The notes beneath the pieces were generated by a model. It ran no database searches. It saw nothing but the letters and a program-made list of their open reading frames with translations, and was not told where the DNA came from. Shown here piece by piece: positions 54,609 to 64,000 of a stretch of 64,000 bases of DNA; positions within the stretch are counted from its first letter, which is position 1; each line of letters starts with the position of its first letter. Made by a program: the position numbers and the translations under genes. The stretch is from Trametes villosa (Eukaryota > Basidiomycota > Agaricomycetes > Polyporales > Polyporaceae): the NCBI GenBank assembly GCA_002964805.2, contig PUDQ02000016.1, forward strand, positions 186,001-250,000, written 5' to 3'.

Positions 54609-56417
54609 TCAGTCGTCAGCTTGCGGCGCTTGTGCGGCGTTGGCAGCAGCCTCCTTGGCTAGAGCGGCCTTCCGCGCATCGCGCGCGAGCATGCATGTGA
54701 AGGCGGTATCGGTTTCAGGTGCTTCTTCGGGGTCACTAAGGCTCTCGCCATAGACCCGCCTGAAAGTGATCTCCGATGTGAGTACCAGTAGGCGTCAGTG
54801 CCTCGGAGATGTAACAACTCACTCGTTCCACCACTCCAGGAGCTCGTTAGCCTGCTCCTCGTTGCGCATGAACAGCGTCTGCGCGGCGTTGAAGAACTTG
54901 CGGCCGTGGAACTCAAGGTCGCTGTCGCTCCACTCGGCCTGTGAGTTTAGGCAAAAACGTGCCTGAATCAAGCTTCGTCAGGAACCGTGTGATTGTGGCT
55001 GGCTAGGTACTCACCAACGCGGCGACATAGCAAATGCTATGCAAGGTGACCTCCTTTTGATCGTAAGCATGGGAGATTGGAGGTTTACCCTTGGTTTTCC
55101 CGCTGGGACCCGAGTCTGCAATAGACGTCGTAGACATCCCTGTGTATACAAAGCAATAAGACTGTGGCATGGAGTAGTCAGTGAAGGGGTTAGTCCAAGC
55201 AAGCAAATAAGTGGCACATACATCGAGTAGGATCTGGCTCATCATGAAGCCGGGCATACAGTCGTCCGGATCGTCAGGGTCGTGACCTTCGCGATAGGCG
55301 TCCATGTCGTAGAAGAGGAGAGGCCAGTCGGTTGAATAGATCTTGAGACCATCTTTAGTATGGTTGCGAACTTCTCGACAGAAGCTGCAACAGTGATCTG
55401 TCAGTTGTGTCATCGCATGTAAACTGCGCACTTACTCTTCCGGGTTCTTGTCAAAGACGTCGAGGAGTCTGATGGGGCACAGCAACCGGCCGGTTGCGGG
55501 ATGCTTGAAGCCGCGTCTAGTCTTCAGCTTGACCTTCTCCCGCTCGTCTGGGGTGAGCGAGGGACAGAACTCGAGTATATGCTTCTTCAGCCGGGAAGCG
55601 TCGTCGCAACGAGCTTTTCCTGCCACTGAACGCATCTAGAAGATCGGCATCAGCGCTTGATTGTAACGGCCCAACATATGATGGCGCGCATGCTCACGAA
55701 GGTAGCCATTTGGCATACAAGCTCCGGTTTACGGCGCAAGTACGCGGTACTCTCGGAGAATCCTGGAAGGAAATCCCGGATGATGGGGTAGCATACATAG
55801 CTCTCCCAGTATTGGTTATACATCCTATATGCGGTCGTTCAGTGCATGTATGCGCAAAAATAATCGCACTCACATTCTCTCCAGCTCCTCCTTGTGCTCG
55901 ACCTCCATGCCAGCCGCCACTTCCGGATCCCTGTATGCAAACTCTCGGACGAGCCCCTTGGTGAGTATCGAATCGTAGTCCGGATACTGGCCGATCATGC
56001 GCGGGAAGTAGCGCACGGCTTCATATAGGTGCTGGAAGCCGAGCTTTATGCGGGTTGGCTCCCTGCCGGAGTAAGACAAGGTCAAGGTCAGTATGGCATT
56101 ATCATGTGGTGAGAGACTTACTGAGCCTTGTGATCGAGTGCTTGATATGCCTCGATCACACGCTTATTGAAGTGGATTTTTTGTTTTGCCTTTGGGGGTG
56201 GCGTCGGCGGCGGCGAAGCGTCGGAAGCACTGTCCTCGATGCGAGAGCGCTTCTTGGAAGATGACTCCCGGGACGGCGGCTCTTCAGATTCTTCGAGCGG
56301 CGCGTGGGCGGATGCGCGAGGCGCTTGCTGCACGTCGCGGTGTGTGTGTGATACAAGAGTAGATGGCGCAGGCTGCGCCTTCATCTTTTTGTGTTTCAGG
56401 CCGGCGAAGGGAGTCAT
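54609..56417 (-). CDS. DUF6698-type protein
   Basis: Family of unknown function found in Agaricomycetes, often near mobile DNA. About eight exons on the minus strand. Exon 1 has a disordered, basic head with SSSKKRSRIEDSASDASP. Further exons give EPTRIKLGFQHLYEAVRYFP, MMYNQYWESYVCYPIIRDF (a short exon only visible after splicing), LTPDEREKVKLKTRRGFKHP, ATGRLLCPIRLLD, YSTDWPLLFYDMDAYREG, SYCFVYTG, KEVTLHSICYVAAL and EEQANELLEWWNE. The block GFKHPATGRLLCP, the WPLLFY block and the terminal NELLEWWN are family hallmarks. Junctions keep frame where checked. Stop at 54609-54611. Its start lies under 300 bases from the Plavaka transposase start, in divergent orientation; whether it belongs to that element is open. 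Confidence 0.75.
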
Positions 56418-56714
56418 GGGAAGGGATGGTAGTGGTCGAGGAGAGAGAAGGGTAGCTGCAAATTCTGGGTGGACGTGTGTAGAAAAGAGAAAACACCGCG
56501 GAGTAGTAGCGGGTCTTCAAATATAGCGGGCGGGGTTCACAATTCACAGGGAAATGGGCAGAGGAGCTCGAATACGCGACGCGACGCGCCACCTTCTTGA
56601 GAGTGGGTATATGCGGTCACGTGCGATCAAGACGCGTCGCGTCCATGGGCGCTTCGTACTTACACTTTACGCCGACTTTCTCCCCAGCCTTATCCCCTTT
56701 GCTTGTCTCTCAAT

Positions 56715-59404
56715 ATGCACAACTGTACTGCCCCGGGATGCAAGGCGACCTACGACAGCAGCATCGGTCTCGGACTTCATCGCTTAAAGTGCAAGCGTCG
56801 CTTCGCAGCGTTCAAGAACGCTCTGTTCCCTGAACGGGATAGCTCAAGCGAGTCTGAGGGCGAGGAACGGGCCAGCAAGCGGCCTAGACACGCTATTGAG
56901 CATACTGCTTCGCCTGAGGTATGCTACCTTTCCGCATTGATTGCGAGGCATTTGCTAACGCATATAACCAGCCTCGGGTCCCATCACCGCCCCCAGAGCC
57001 TCCTGTCCCAACGCAAACACGCTCGGGACGCACTGTACGTGTCCCTAAGCGATTTGACAACTTCATTCCTTCAAACATAGAAGAGCTTCCTATCCATGTT
57101 GCGGAGGCATTCCCACACGCTGCCCCCATCCCCTCCCCGACACGCTACCAATCGCCCACGGTGGAGGACGTCCCGGACGAGGAGGAAGAGCTTTGGCAGC
57201 TCGACCCGGATGATTTTGGCATCTATAGAACCTATACTGTGCCTCTCCAGCGCGACCCCGAAGCCCGCGACATGACCAAGCAGCCCAATTCTGAAGCAGC
57301 TGACGGCAACGATCACCCTCGTTACCAGAATATCTTCTGGCTCACCCGCAACAGCGCAATCGGCGTTGACCCTCAGGCGCAACCCGCGGCGATCGGGCCA
57401 TTCCCCAACTGCACACAATTCCGACTCACTGACTGGTGGCATAACGCCTCGCTCACAAAATCGCTAGAGGACTTCAACAACTTGATTGATCTCATGCGCT
57501 CGCGTGGCTTTTCTGTCAAGGATCTGGAGGGCTTCAGCGCTCAGATGGCTCATAAGCTCCTTGACAACTACGCTGGGCTAGATGGTCTCTTCTCGGCTCG
57601 TGACGGCTGGCATCGAGGCTCTGTCGAGATCCCGTTACCCCGGACTAAGGCAGCATACACATCTGAGGACAGCGCACCTACCGCCACGGTCCCGGGCCTC
57701 TTCTACCGACGTCTGCTGGAGGTTCTTCTAGGCGTGGCCACAGATGCACGATTCGCAGGCGCATATCACTGGACTCCGCACGTCCTGAACTGGCAGCCTC
57801 CACCATGTACTACACCCGGGCCTGATGGCGGCAATCCGAGTGCGAGCTCCTCTCCCACACCCCCGGACCCCATTCAGGTCTTCACAGACCTGTACAACGC
57901 AAAGCGCATGCAACGCGAGTTCGAGAAGATCAAGAAAAGGCCCCGCCACCCTGACGACACGGACACTGTCGAAATCGGTCTGCTGCCGCTGATGTTCTGG
58001 TCTGATGCGACACACCTGACCTCATTCGGGTCGGCATCCCTCTGGCCAGTATACCTCTACATAGGGGCGCTCTCAAAATATATTCGTGGGATGCCTACAG
58101 AGTTTGCCGCTCATCACATCGCCTACATTCCAGCGGTAATCATCTATACATAGGCTTTTCATTGCTATGCTGACGCTATCCACAGCTGCCGGACATCATA
58201 CAAGACATTTACACGAAGGAGTACGGCACAGCCGCTTCGGCGGATGTTCTCAAATTCTGCAAACGGGAGCTCATGCAGAAGATCTGGATGCTCCTCCTGG
58301 ACGATCAGTTTATGGAGGCCTACGAGCATGGTATCCTCATTGAATGTGCTGATGGCGTCACACGCCGGCTATTCCCCCGCATCTTCACATATTCTGCGGA
58401 CTATCCGGAGAAGTAAGCACGGCTTGAATGTCTTCTCACGTCCTGCGCGTTACTAACTGATACAACTTCTCATCAGAATCCTCTTGACGGCGCTCAAGCC
58501 GCTGGCCAAATGCCCTTGTCCGAGGTGCCTCACTCCACTCAGCGAGGCTCCGGCGTCCGGAACACCAGAAGGGATGGCGCGTGCAACTACAGACACACGT
58601 ATCGACGACGAGCGGCTTCGCCGTGACATTCAGAAAGCGCGCGACCTTGTATTCAAGAAAGGTTACTCGCTTGCGAGCACGCGCGTGCAAGCCTTGCTGG
58701 ACGCGCGCTCTCTGAATCCAATCCAGGCGAGTCTACTCCAAGTCGTCGCCGCTCTGTTTCTCCTGCCCTAACCTGACTGATGGCGTATCATGGCAGACGG
58801 CCTTCTCTAAACGACTATCCCCGTTTGGCGTCAATTTCTATGAGCTATTTGTCCCCGACCTGATGCACGAGTTTGAACTCGGCGTCTGGAAGGGGACCTT
58901 CGCTCACCTCCTTCGGCTCTTGGAGGCACAAGGCGAAGACGTGGTCATCGAGTTTAACCGCCGGTGAGTCTACAGTGACGGGTCCCTCAGATTTCAAGTT
59001 CTAGCTTGCATACTAATAAGCCCTAACAGCATGCGGTGTCTACCAACCTTCGGGCGAGACACAATCCGCAAATTCTGGGAGAATGTCAGCTCGAGAAAAA
59101 AGCTCGCAGCACGCGATTATGAGGACTTTCTGCAGGTATTTGGTTCGTGCATCCAGACGCCGGGGATAATCTGATGTAGTGATATATAGGTCATGATGCC
59201 CGTCTTCGAAGGGCTCATGCCTCTTGAGGACGACGAAACAGTAGCCGACCTGCTGTTCGAGTTGGCAAACTGGCATGCCCTCGCGAAGCTGAGGCTTCAC
59301 ACTGATGTAACCCTCGACATTTTCCGTGCAGCCACCACGGAAATGTACGCTGCAATACGCGCGTTTGCGGCAACCACCTGCCTCCGGTACGAGATGTCGG
59401 AATC
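56715..59404 (+). mobile_element. Plavaka DNA transposon fragment
   Basis: Extent is set by the transposase gene. The 5' terminal inverted repeat should lie in 56418-56714, but no obvious terminus is seen there; the right end is replaced by the copia LTR. If the copia insertion is simple, the missing part should resume beyond the window. Confidence 0.6.
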
Positions 59405-59447
59405 TGTAAGGGAGACGCGCTCAGCCGTCTGTAAGAGGAACGACTAG
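56715..59447 (+). CDS. Plavaka-type transposase, 3' truncated
   Basis: Plavaka elements are CACTA-like (CMC) cut-and-paste transposons of mushrooms. The start at 56715 gives a zinc-finger head (MHNCTAPGCKATY, then LHRLKCKRRF). Exons: 56715-56918, 56972-58135, 58186 onward, with further introns near 58414, 58723, 58963 and 59137. Conserved blocks are TDWWHNASLTKSLEDFNNLI, PLMFWSDATHLTSFG, WPVYLYIGALSKYIRG, CPCPRCLTPLSE, FYELFVPDLMHEFELGVWKG and LFELANWHALAKLRLHT. The coding match stops around 59403 (CLRYEMSES) and the last ~14 codons come from sequence repeated in the adjoining LTR region. Thus the gene has lost its 3' end. No active element can be assumed. Confidence 0.82.
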
Positions 59448-59558
59448 ATCTATTATCTGTACCTGTAAGGGAGACGCGCTACATACATGTGTGAGCTATC
59501 TGAAAGGTACAGTAGACAAATGAAAGACATACCTCAGCCGTCTGTAAGAGGAACGACT
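59404..59558. repeat. Repeated blocks at the transposon junction
   Basis: Block a (CTGTAAGGGAGACGCGCT) occurs at about 59404 and 59463; block b (CAGCCGTCTGTAAGAGGAA) occurs at about 59422 and 59535. In the first copy a and b are directly joined; in the second they are separated by ~52 bases bounded by ACATAC at both ends. Confidence 0.8.
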
Positions 59559-59687
59559 GAGGAAAGGAAAGAGAGGAGGCCAGCGCGGTATGCGCTGGCT
59601 GGTGGCTGTGCTCGGATTATCTAACAAGTCCTGATATGGTATGTATCTTATCTACGGCGCTTGTCCATTGCTCAGTGCATTCCAACA
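59464..59687 (-). repeat. Copia 3' LTR (left boundary uncertain)
   Basis: On the minus strand the LTR starts TGTTGGAATG at 59687, directly after a purine tract GAGTGGGAG (59688-59696) that serves as plus-strand primer in such elements. It ends in ACA; candidate ends are 59464 (224 bases), 59543 (145 bases) or 59405 (283 bases). The pol stop codon falls within the LTR. The other LTR is outside the window. Confidence 0.65.
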
Positions 59688-62600
59688 CTCCCACTCGAGC
59701 GCAGCCTAAGACCCATAGCGCGGACGAACTTCCAGTGCTTCTCATGTGGGAGAGCCTTGGTAAGAATGTCCGCCACCATGTCATCCGTCCGAACCCAGCG
59801 AACCTCCGCCTGACCCTTCGCGACCAAGTCATCGCGCACGAAATGGTACTTGCGCTGAATGTGCATGGTGCGAGCGCGGTACTGCGGGTCCTTGCTCAGG
59901 ATGATGGCCGCCATGTTGTCGCACGCGAGAATGGAGGATTCACCCGGTGGGTGGCCAATCTCGGCGAAGAACGTGCGCAACCAAGCGAGGTGTTGGCCAG
60001 CGTTGCTGAGGCCGATGTACTCAGACTCCGTGGAGGAGAGGGCAACCAAAGACTGACGCTTGCTTGACCACCCAATGGCACCCCGGTTGCTGATGAAGAC
60101 AAAGCCGGAGGTGGACCGGGAGGTGTCGCGATCGCCAGACCAGTCAGCGTCCGAGTAGCCGTGGAAGTCCATGTCTCCGGTAACATCAGAGCCGTCAAAG
60201 CGCAACTCCATGTCACGGGTCGCCTTGAGGTACCGCAGACCACGCTTTGCCATCTCCCAGTGACACCGCTTGGGGTTGGCTGAGTACCGGCCGAGGACTC
60301 CAACCAGATACGCAATGTCAGGCCGAGTGCCCATCATCGCGTACATCATAGACCCAATGACGCTAGCGTAGGACACTGAGCGACCTTCGATCTCGATGGA
60401 ATGGCGAGTGGTGTTGTCCTCGGGGTCGTCGGCGGAAGGCTTGACACTGGTAGCCATGGGTGTGTACTGAGGCTTGCAGTCCTTCATCCCGTACCGATCA
60501 AGGACAGTGTCGATGTACTGCCGCTGGGAGAGGTAGATGGTGCGCGTTGGACGGTCGCGTCGGATGGCAATGCCCAGGATGTAGGAGGCCGCTCCGAGGT
60601 CTCGCATCTTGAACTGCGCTGTGAGCTTGCGCTTCACCTCGTCCATGAAGGCACGAGAGGTGGCAGCGAGCAGCAGGTCGTCGACGTAGACAACGAGGAA
60701 GCAGAGCTGGCCCTGGTTGTTGTGGAAGACGTAGAGGCACGTCTCAGAGTCGAGGCGGGTGAAACCAAGTCCGGTGAGCTTCCGGTCCAAGGTCTTGTTC
60801 CACGTGCGGCCAGCCTGCTTGAGACCGTAGAGGGACCGCTTGAGACGCCAGCAGTGACCGGGTTCAATGGCCACACCCTCTGGGGGCATGAGGTACAGCT
60901 CCTCGTCAAGCTCGCCGTTGAGGTAGGCGGCTGAGACATCCATCTGGTCCAGTTCGAGGTCGTACCGCGCGGCGAGGGCAAGGATGATGCGCACGGACTC
61001 AAGGTTGGCGACAGGGGCGAAGACGTCCTGGTAGTCAATGCCGGCCTTCTGGGTGAATCCTCGAGCCACGATGCGGATCTTGAACCGCTCAATCCCGCCG
61101 TTCTTGTCGAACTTAACGCGGAGGACGGGTTTGGACGTGATGGGCCGTACACCCGATGGAATGGGCACTGTCTCGTAGACGCAGTTGTCCCGCAGGTTCT
61201 GGAGCTCCTCCTCGAGAGCAGCCCGCCAGTGTTCGCCTTCAGGAGTGCTGAACGCTTCCCTCAGCGTGGAGGGGAGTTCGTGGTTCCTGGGGCCCGTGCT
61301 CGAGATACCGGCGAAGAAGACCTCATCGGCATCCATCTCTGGGAGATCTGGGAGCTCGATGTCCGGGATGTGTTCCGGAGGTGCGTTCTGCGGTAGCGGC
61401 TGGAGATCAGGGCTAGGCGGTGCTGGAGGAGGAGGTGCTGCTGCTGGTGCCTGTGCTGGAGGGACCTGCGCACGTCGTTGTTGACGTCGCTGCTCTTCCT
61501 CCTGGAGGGTGCGCTCGTACTCACGGTTCCTGTTCGCTACGTGCCGCTCTCTCCCGGATCGCCGGACTGGGGCAGGTGCCTGAGGAGGTGCAGAGACACG
61601 CCGCTGCTGGAGCCGTGCTGGCTGCGGTGTCCTAACCGGAGAGGGTTGAGCAGGAGGAGGTGGAGCCGGTGCCTGAGGAGGCTGCACGACTTGCGAGACA
61701 CGGCGCGGGATGCGCGACGGCGTGCCATCACGAGGAGGGAGAGGTGGAGCTCCCACTGGCCCCGCAGCGGGTGGGGGAGGTGCTCCCACTGGCTCTGCAG
61801 CGTCTGGGGGAGGCACTGGAGCTCCCACTGGCCCGACGAAGACTGGTTCATCGTAGCGTACCGGAGCAGGCCGGCGAGGACGGAGGATGTCGTCATACTT
61901 GTTGTTTCCAGCTGGCTCAGGGCCGAGTTCGTTGAGGAATTCAGCAGGGGGGCCGCCGTTCTCGTTGAACTGGACATGTCGGCTGGAGAACACCTGACGT
62001 GTGGTGACGTCCATGAGCTTGTATGCTTGCTTCCCGTACTCGTACCCAAGGAAGATGCACTTCCTCCCCTTCGGCGCGAATTTGCCCTTCCGCTTGTCTT
62101 TGGGGATGAGCGCGTAGGCCGGGCAGCCGAATGGGTGGAAGAACGTGGGGTCGATCTTGCGCTGCTCGCCCAGGAGGGCCTGGTATGGGGTTCTGCCCTT
62201 GAGACCCTTGGCGGGGCTGCGGCAGATGACGTACGCGGCAGTTTGCATCGCGTCAGCCCAGAAGGACTTGGGCAGGCGGGACTCAATGAGCATGGCGACG
62301 GTGAGATTGACGAGGGTCTGGTTGACGCGCTCTGCCATACCGTTCTGCTCTGGAGTGTTGGCCGCCGTGGTCTCGTGAAGGACACCCTCCTTGCGCAGTT
62401 GCGCCTCGAATGCCTTGCTCGTGTACTCGCCGCCGTTGTCCGTCCGAAGGAACTGGACAAAGTTGGGAGAGAGAGCGATGTCTCCCACTTCTTCCCGGAG
62501 GGCTGCCTGGATGTCCGCTTTCCACCGGTTGTAGGTGTCCTGAGCTTCACTCTTGTGCTTCATGAAGAGGACCCACAGGAACCGGTTGTACTCGTCGAGG

Positions 62601-64000
62601 AAGGTGATCCAGTAGCGGAAGCCTTGGCGCGAGGCGTCGACCATGCCGCCGACATCCGAGTGTATGTACTGGAGTGGCCGGGTCGCGCGGTTTCCGGTGC
62701 GGGGCTTGAACGGAAGCTTGTGCATCTTCCCCATGGCGCACGGCTCGCAGAACTGGGGCTCGCCCGTGAGGGTGTCGATGCCCTTGAGCTGCCGCTTGGA
62801 GACCATATGTTTGAGGCGGTCCATGGAGATGTGCGCGAAGCGGCGATGGAGGACGTTGATGTCCACAGCGAGCATGGCTTGGTCCTTGCGAGGGAGCGGA
62901 TCGACCTCGAGGTGGTAAAGCCCACGCTTGGGGGTTGCGTGCATGATGCGCGTGCCGTTGCTGAGACGTACACGGCCGCCGTGCTCCACGAAGAGTACGT
63001 TGAGTCCGCGAGCGCAGAGTCGCTGGACCGAGACGAGGGCAACCGCGAACGAGGGGATGAGGAGGACATTTGAGAGGATGGTTTCGTACTCCTTGCCGTC
63101 CACCTTGCTGAGGAGCGTGACGGACCCCTTTCCAACCGCGTGCACGTTTGAGTTGTCACCGAAGCTGACCCGACGAGGTGTGGTGAACGACTCGTAGCTG
63201 CCAGGGACGAACCAACTGCGGTCCGGCACCATGTGTGCAGAGGCGCCAGAGTCGACGAGGATGGGGATGGACTTGCAGTTGGTGTCGGACGCGAGGTAGG
63301 CCTGAATGCGCTTGCGGAGAGACTTCGAGATATGTACATGATGCGCCTGAGCGCTGGTATCTGAGTCTACGCTGGCCGAGTCCGAGTCCGAGTCCGAGTC
63401 CTCCACCACCTTATGTGCATCCGCCCGCTTCTTCTTCTTCTTGCGCTTCCCGTCTGCGTTGCCCTGCTTGGACTTCAGCACGCGGCACTCGTCCGTGGTG
63501 TGCGAGTCGTTAAAGCCGTGGTGTGAGCAGTGCTTCTTGCCGCTCGGCTTCGGTGTGGAACCGGAGGCCTTGAGGGCAGACTCGGGCGCGGAGGAGGTGG
63601 TGCGGGCGACCTCTGCGTGGATGTGGGCGTCGACATCACTGAAGGACAGTGACTGGCCAAGCGGGATGGCGCTGAGGATGGTGGTGCGGAAGGTGTCCCA
63701 TCGCGTGTCCGAGGGGAGCGAGTTGAGGAGCGCGTAGGCGAGGAACTCGTCGTCCATCGGCTTCTTCAAGCCGGCGAGCTTGCGGTGGTCAGAGAGTAGA
63801 CGACCGATGTGGTCGTCGATGCTGCTCGTCCCGTCCCAGCGCGCGTTTACCAGGTTCATCCAGGTGTAGAAGGAGAGGACCGTGGTGTTGGTCTGCTCGT
63901 ACTCCTTCGTGATGGCCTGGAAGAGGTCGCGCGCAGTCGCGCAGTCGGCGAACTTGAGGGCGATGGCGTCCGAGATGTGCTCGACGAGGATGCCGTGCGC
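59672..64000 (-). CDS. Ty1/copia Gag-Pol polyprotein, partial
   Basis: Open without stop or frameshift from the window edge (64000) to the stop at 59672, so at least 1,440 residues; the start is beyond the edge. Order is Gag, protease, integrase, RT, RNase H, the copia order. Gag has a histidine-rich knuckle (CSHHGFNDSHTTDEC). Counted from the internal ATG at 63859, protease DSGASAHMVPD is near residue 205, the GAG-pre-integrase HRRFAHISMDRLKHM near 340, integrase residues in HSDVGGM, TDNGGEYT and EQNGMAERVNQTL at ~400-510. RT has FAPVANLESVRI, DVSAAYLNGELDEE and the catalytic YVDDLLLAATS near 1060. RNase H has GYSDADWSGD..STSG and ALSSTESEYIGL. A Pro-rich linker lies between integrase and RT. 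Intact frame suggests a recent insertion. Confidence 0.92.
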   Translation of the reverse strand, partial: AHGILVEHISDAIALKFADCATARDLFQAITKEYEQTNTTVLSFYTWMNLVNARWDGTSSIDDHIGRLLSDHRKLAGLKKPMDDEFLAYALLNSLPSDTRWDTFRTTILSAIPLGQSLSFSDVDAHIHAEVARTTSSAPESALKASGSTPKPSGKKHCSHHGFNDSHTTDECRVLKSKQGNADGKRKKKKKRADAHKVVEDSDSDSDSASVDSDTSAQAHHVHISKSLRKRIQAYLASDTNCKSIPILVDSGASAHMVPDRSWFVPGSYESFTTPRRVSFGDNSNVHAVGKGSVTLLSKVDGKEYETILSNVLLIPSFAVALVSVQRLCARGLNVLFVEHGGRVRLSNGTRIMHATPKRGLYHLEVDPLPRKDQAMLAVDINVLHRRFAHISMDRLKHMVSKRQLKGIDTLTGEPQFCEPCAMGKMHKLPFKPRTGNRATRPLQYIHSDVGGMVDASRQGFRYWITFLDEYNRFLWVLFMKHKSEAQDTYNRWKADIQAALREEVGDIALSPNFVQFLRTDNGGEYTSKAFEAQLRKEGVLHETTAANTPEQNGMAERVNQTLVNLTVAMLIESRLPKSFWADAMQTAAYVICRSPAKGLKGRTPYQALLGEQRKIDPTFFHPFGCPAYALIPKDKRKGKFAPKGRKCIFLGYEYGKQAYKLMDVTTRQVFSSRHVQFNENGGPPAEFLNELGPEPAGNNKYDDILRPRRPAPVRYDEPVFVGPVGAPVPPPDAAEPVGAPPPPAAGPVGAPPLPPRDGTPSRIPRRVSQVVQPPQAPAPPPPAQPSPVRTPQPARLQQRRVSAPPQAPAPVRRSGRERHVANRNREYERTLQEEEQRRQQRRAQVPPAQAPAAAPPPPAPPSPDLQPLPQNAPPEHIPDIELPDLPEMDADEVFFAGISSTGPRNHELPSTLREAFSTPEGEHWRAALEEELQNLRDNCVYETVPIPSGVRPITSKPVLRVKFDKNGGIERFKIRIVARGFTQKAGIDYQDVFAPVANLESVRIILALAARYDLELDQMDVSAAYLNGELDEELYLMPPEGVAIEPGHCWRLKRSLYGLKQAGRTWNKTLDRKLTGLGFTRLDSETCLYVFHNNQGQLCFLVVYVDDLLLAATSRAFMDEVKRKLTAQFKMRDLGAASYILGIAIRRDRPTRTIYLSQRQYIDTVLDRYGMKDCKPQYTPMATSVKPSADDPEDNTTRHSIEIEGRSVSYASVIGSMMYAMMGTRPDIAYLVGVLGRYSANPKRCHWEMAKRGLRYLKATRDMELRFDGSDVTGDMDFHGYSDADWSGDRDTSRSTSGFVFISNRGAIGWSSKRQSLVALSSTESEYIGLSNAGQHLAWLRTFFAEIGHPPGESSILACDNMAAIILSKDPQYRARTMHIQRKYHFVRDDLVAKGQAEVRWVRTDDMVADILTKALPHEKHWKFVRAMGLRLRSSGSVGMH

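Larger units (their letters stand above)
59464..64000 (-). mobile_element. Ty1/copia LTR retrotransposon, right part cut by window edge
   Basis: Contains the 3' LTR, polypurine tract and most of gag-pol. It is inserted in, and truncates, the Plavaka transposase gene on its left. The 5' LTR, primer binding site and target duplication lie beyond 64000. Confidence 0.85.

Noticed and set aside
61478..63073. 531-codon plus-strand frame
   Set aside because: Antisense of the copia integrase/RT region; no domain, while the minus strand carries clear motifs.
1..64000. CRISPR arrays, bacterial operons, phage or integron features
   Set aside because: No direct-repeat/spacer arrays or prokaryotic gene layout; introns, tRNA introns and gene families are eukaryotic.

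Overview
The window looks like nuclear DNA of a mushroom-forming basidiomycete (Agaricomycetes, possibly a polypore). The evidence is short GT-AG introns of about 50-70 bases in most genes, GC-rich coding sequence, pyrimidine-rich promoters, basidiomycete families (DUF6698, F-box, BTB, CsbD, HET), a Plavaka-type DNA transposon and a Ty1/copia element. All calls come from reading the sequence; no database search was run.

Left part (1-20.6 kb). Two adjacent minus-strand BTB/POZ proteins (741-4879) are followed by an unassigned gene (5710-6507). A housekeeping pair follows: ATP-dependent NAD(P)H-hydrate dehydratase (7763-9127) and a TPR subunit of TFIIIC (9479-13380). Two tRNA-Pro(CGG) genes with identical mature sequence, pointing toward each other, flank this pair. 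Next come a secreted Ser/Thr-rich mucin-like protein (14543-17137), tRNA-Arg(ACG), tRNA-Val(AAC), and a cysteine-rich single-pass membrane protein (19433-20589).

Centre (21-38 kb). CRIPT (21028-21505), an AGC-like kinase (22063-23995) and an EFM7-type methyltransferase (24158-24985) precede two genes that share an unusual zinc-finger-like module, C-x2-C-x16-W-x2-H-x3-C (25885-27448 with three copies, 32909-33981 with one). Each of these genes has a copy of the same ~145-bp repeat beside it. A HET-domain protein (28202-30449) lies between them. Two unassigned regulatory or disordered proteins follow.

Right part (38-64 kb). Three tandem F-box paralogs (38097-44343) carry a separately spliced short first exon, and two of them share an upstream element. 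A divergent pair of CsbD-family stress proteins (45293-46724) shares a promoter rich in ACGTCA. Then come a third BTB gene, a C2H2 factor, a BCS1-like AAA ATPase and a DUF6698 gene. The right edge is mobile DNA: a spliced Plavaka transposase gene cut off at its 3' end by a copia retrotransposon whose pol frame is intact and runs off the window.

The most interesting points are the W-H finger gene pair with its associated repeat, the F-box array with conserved mini-exon and promoter element (including a displaced copy), the divergent CsbD pair, and the nested transposon junction. I found no convincing wholly new multi-gene system.
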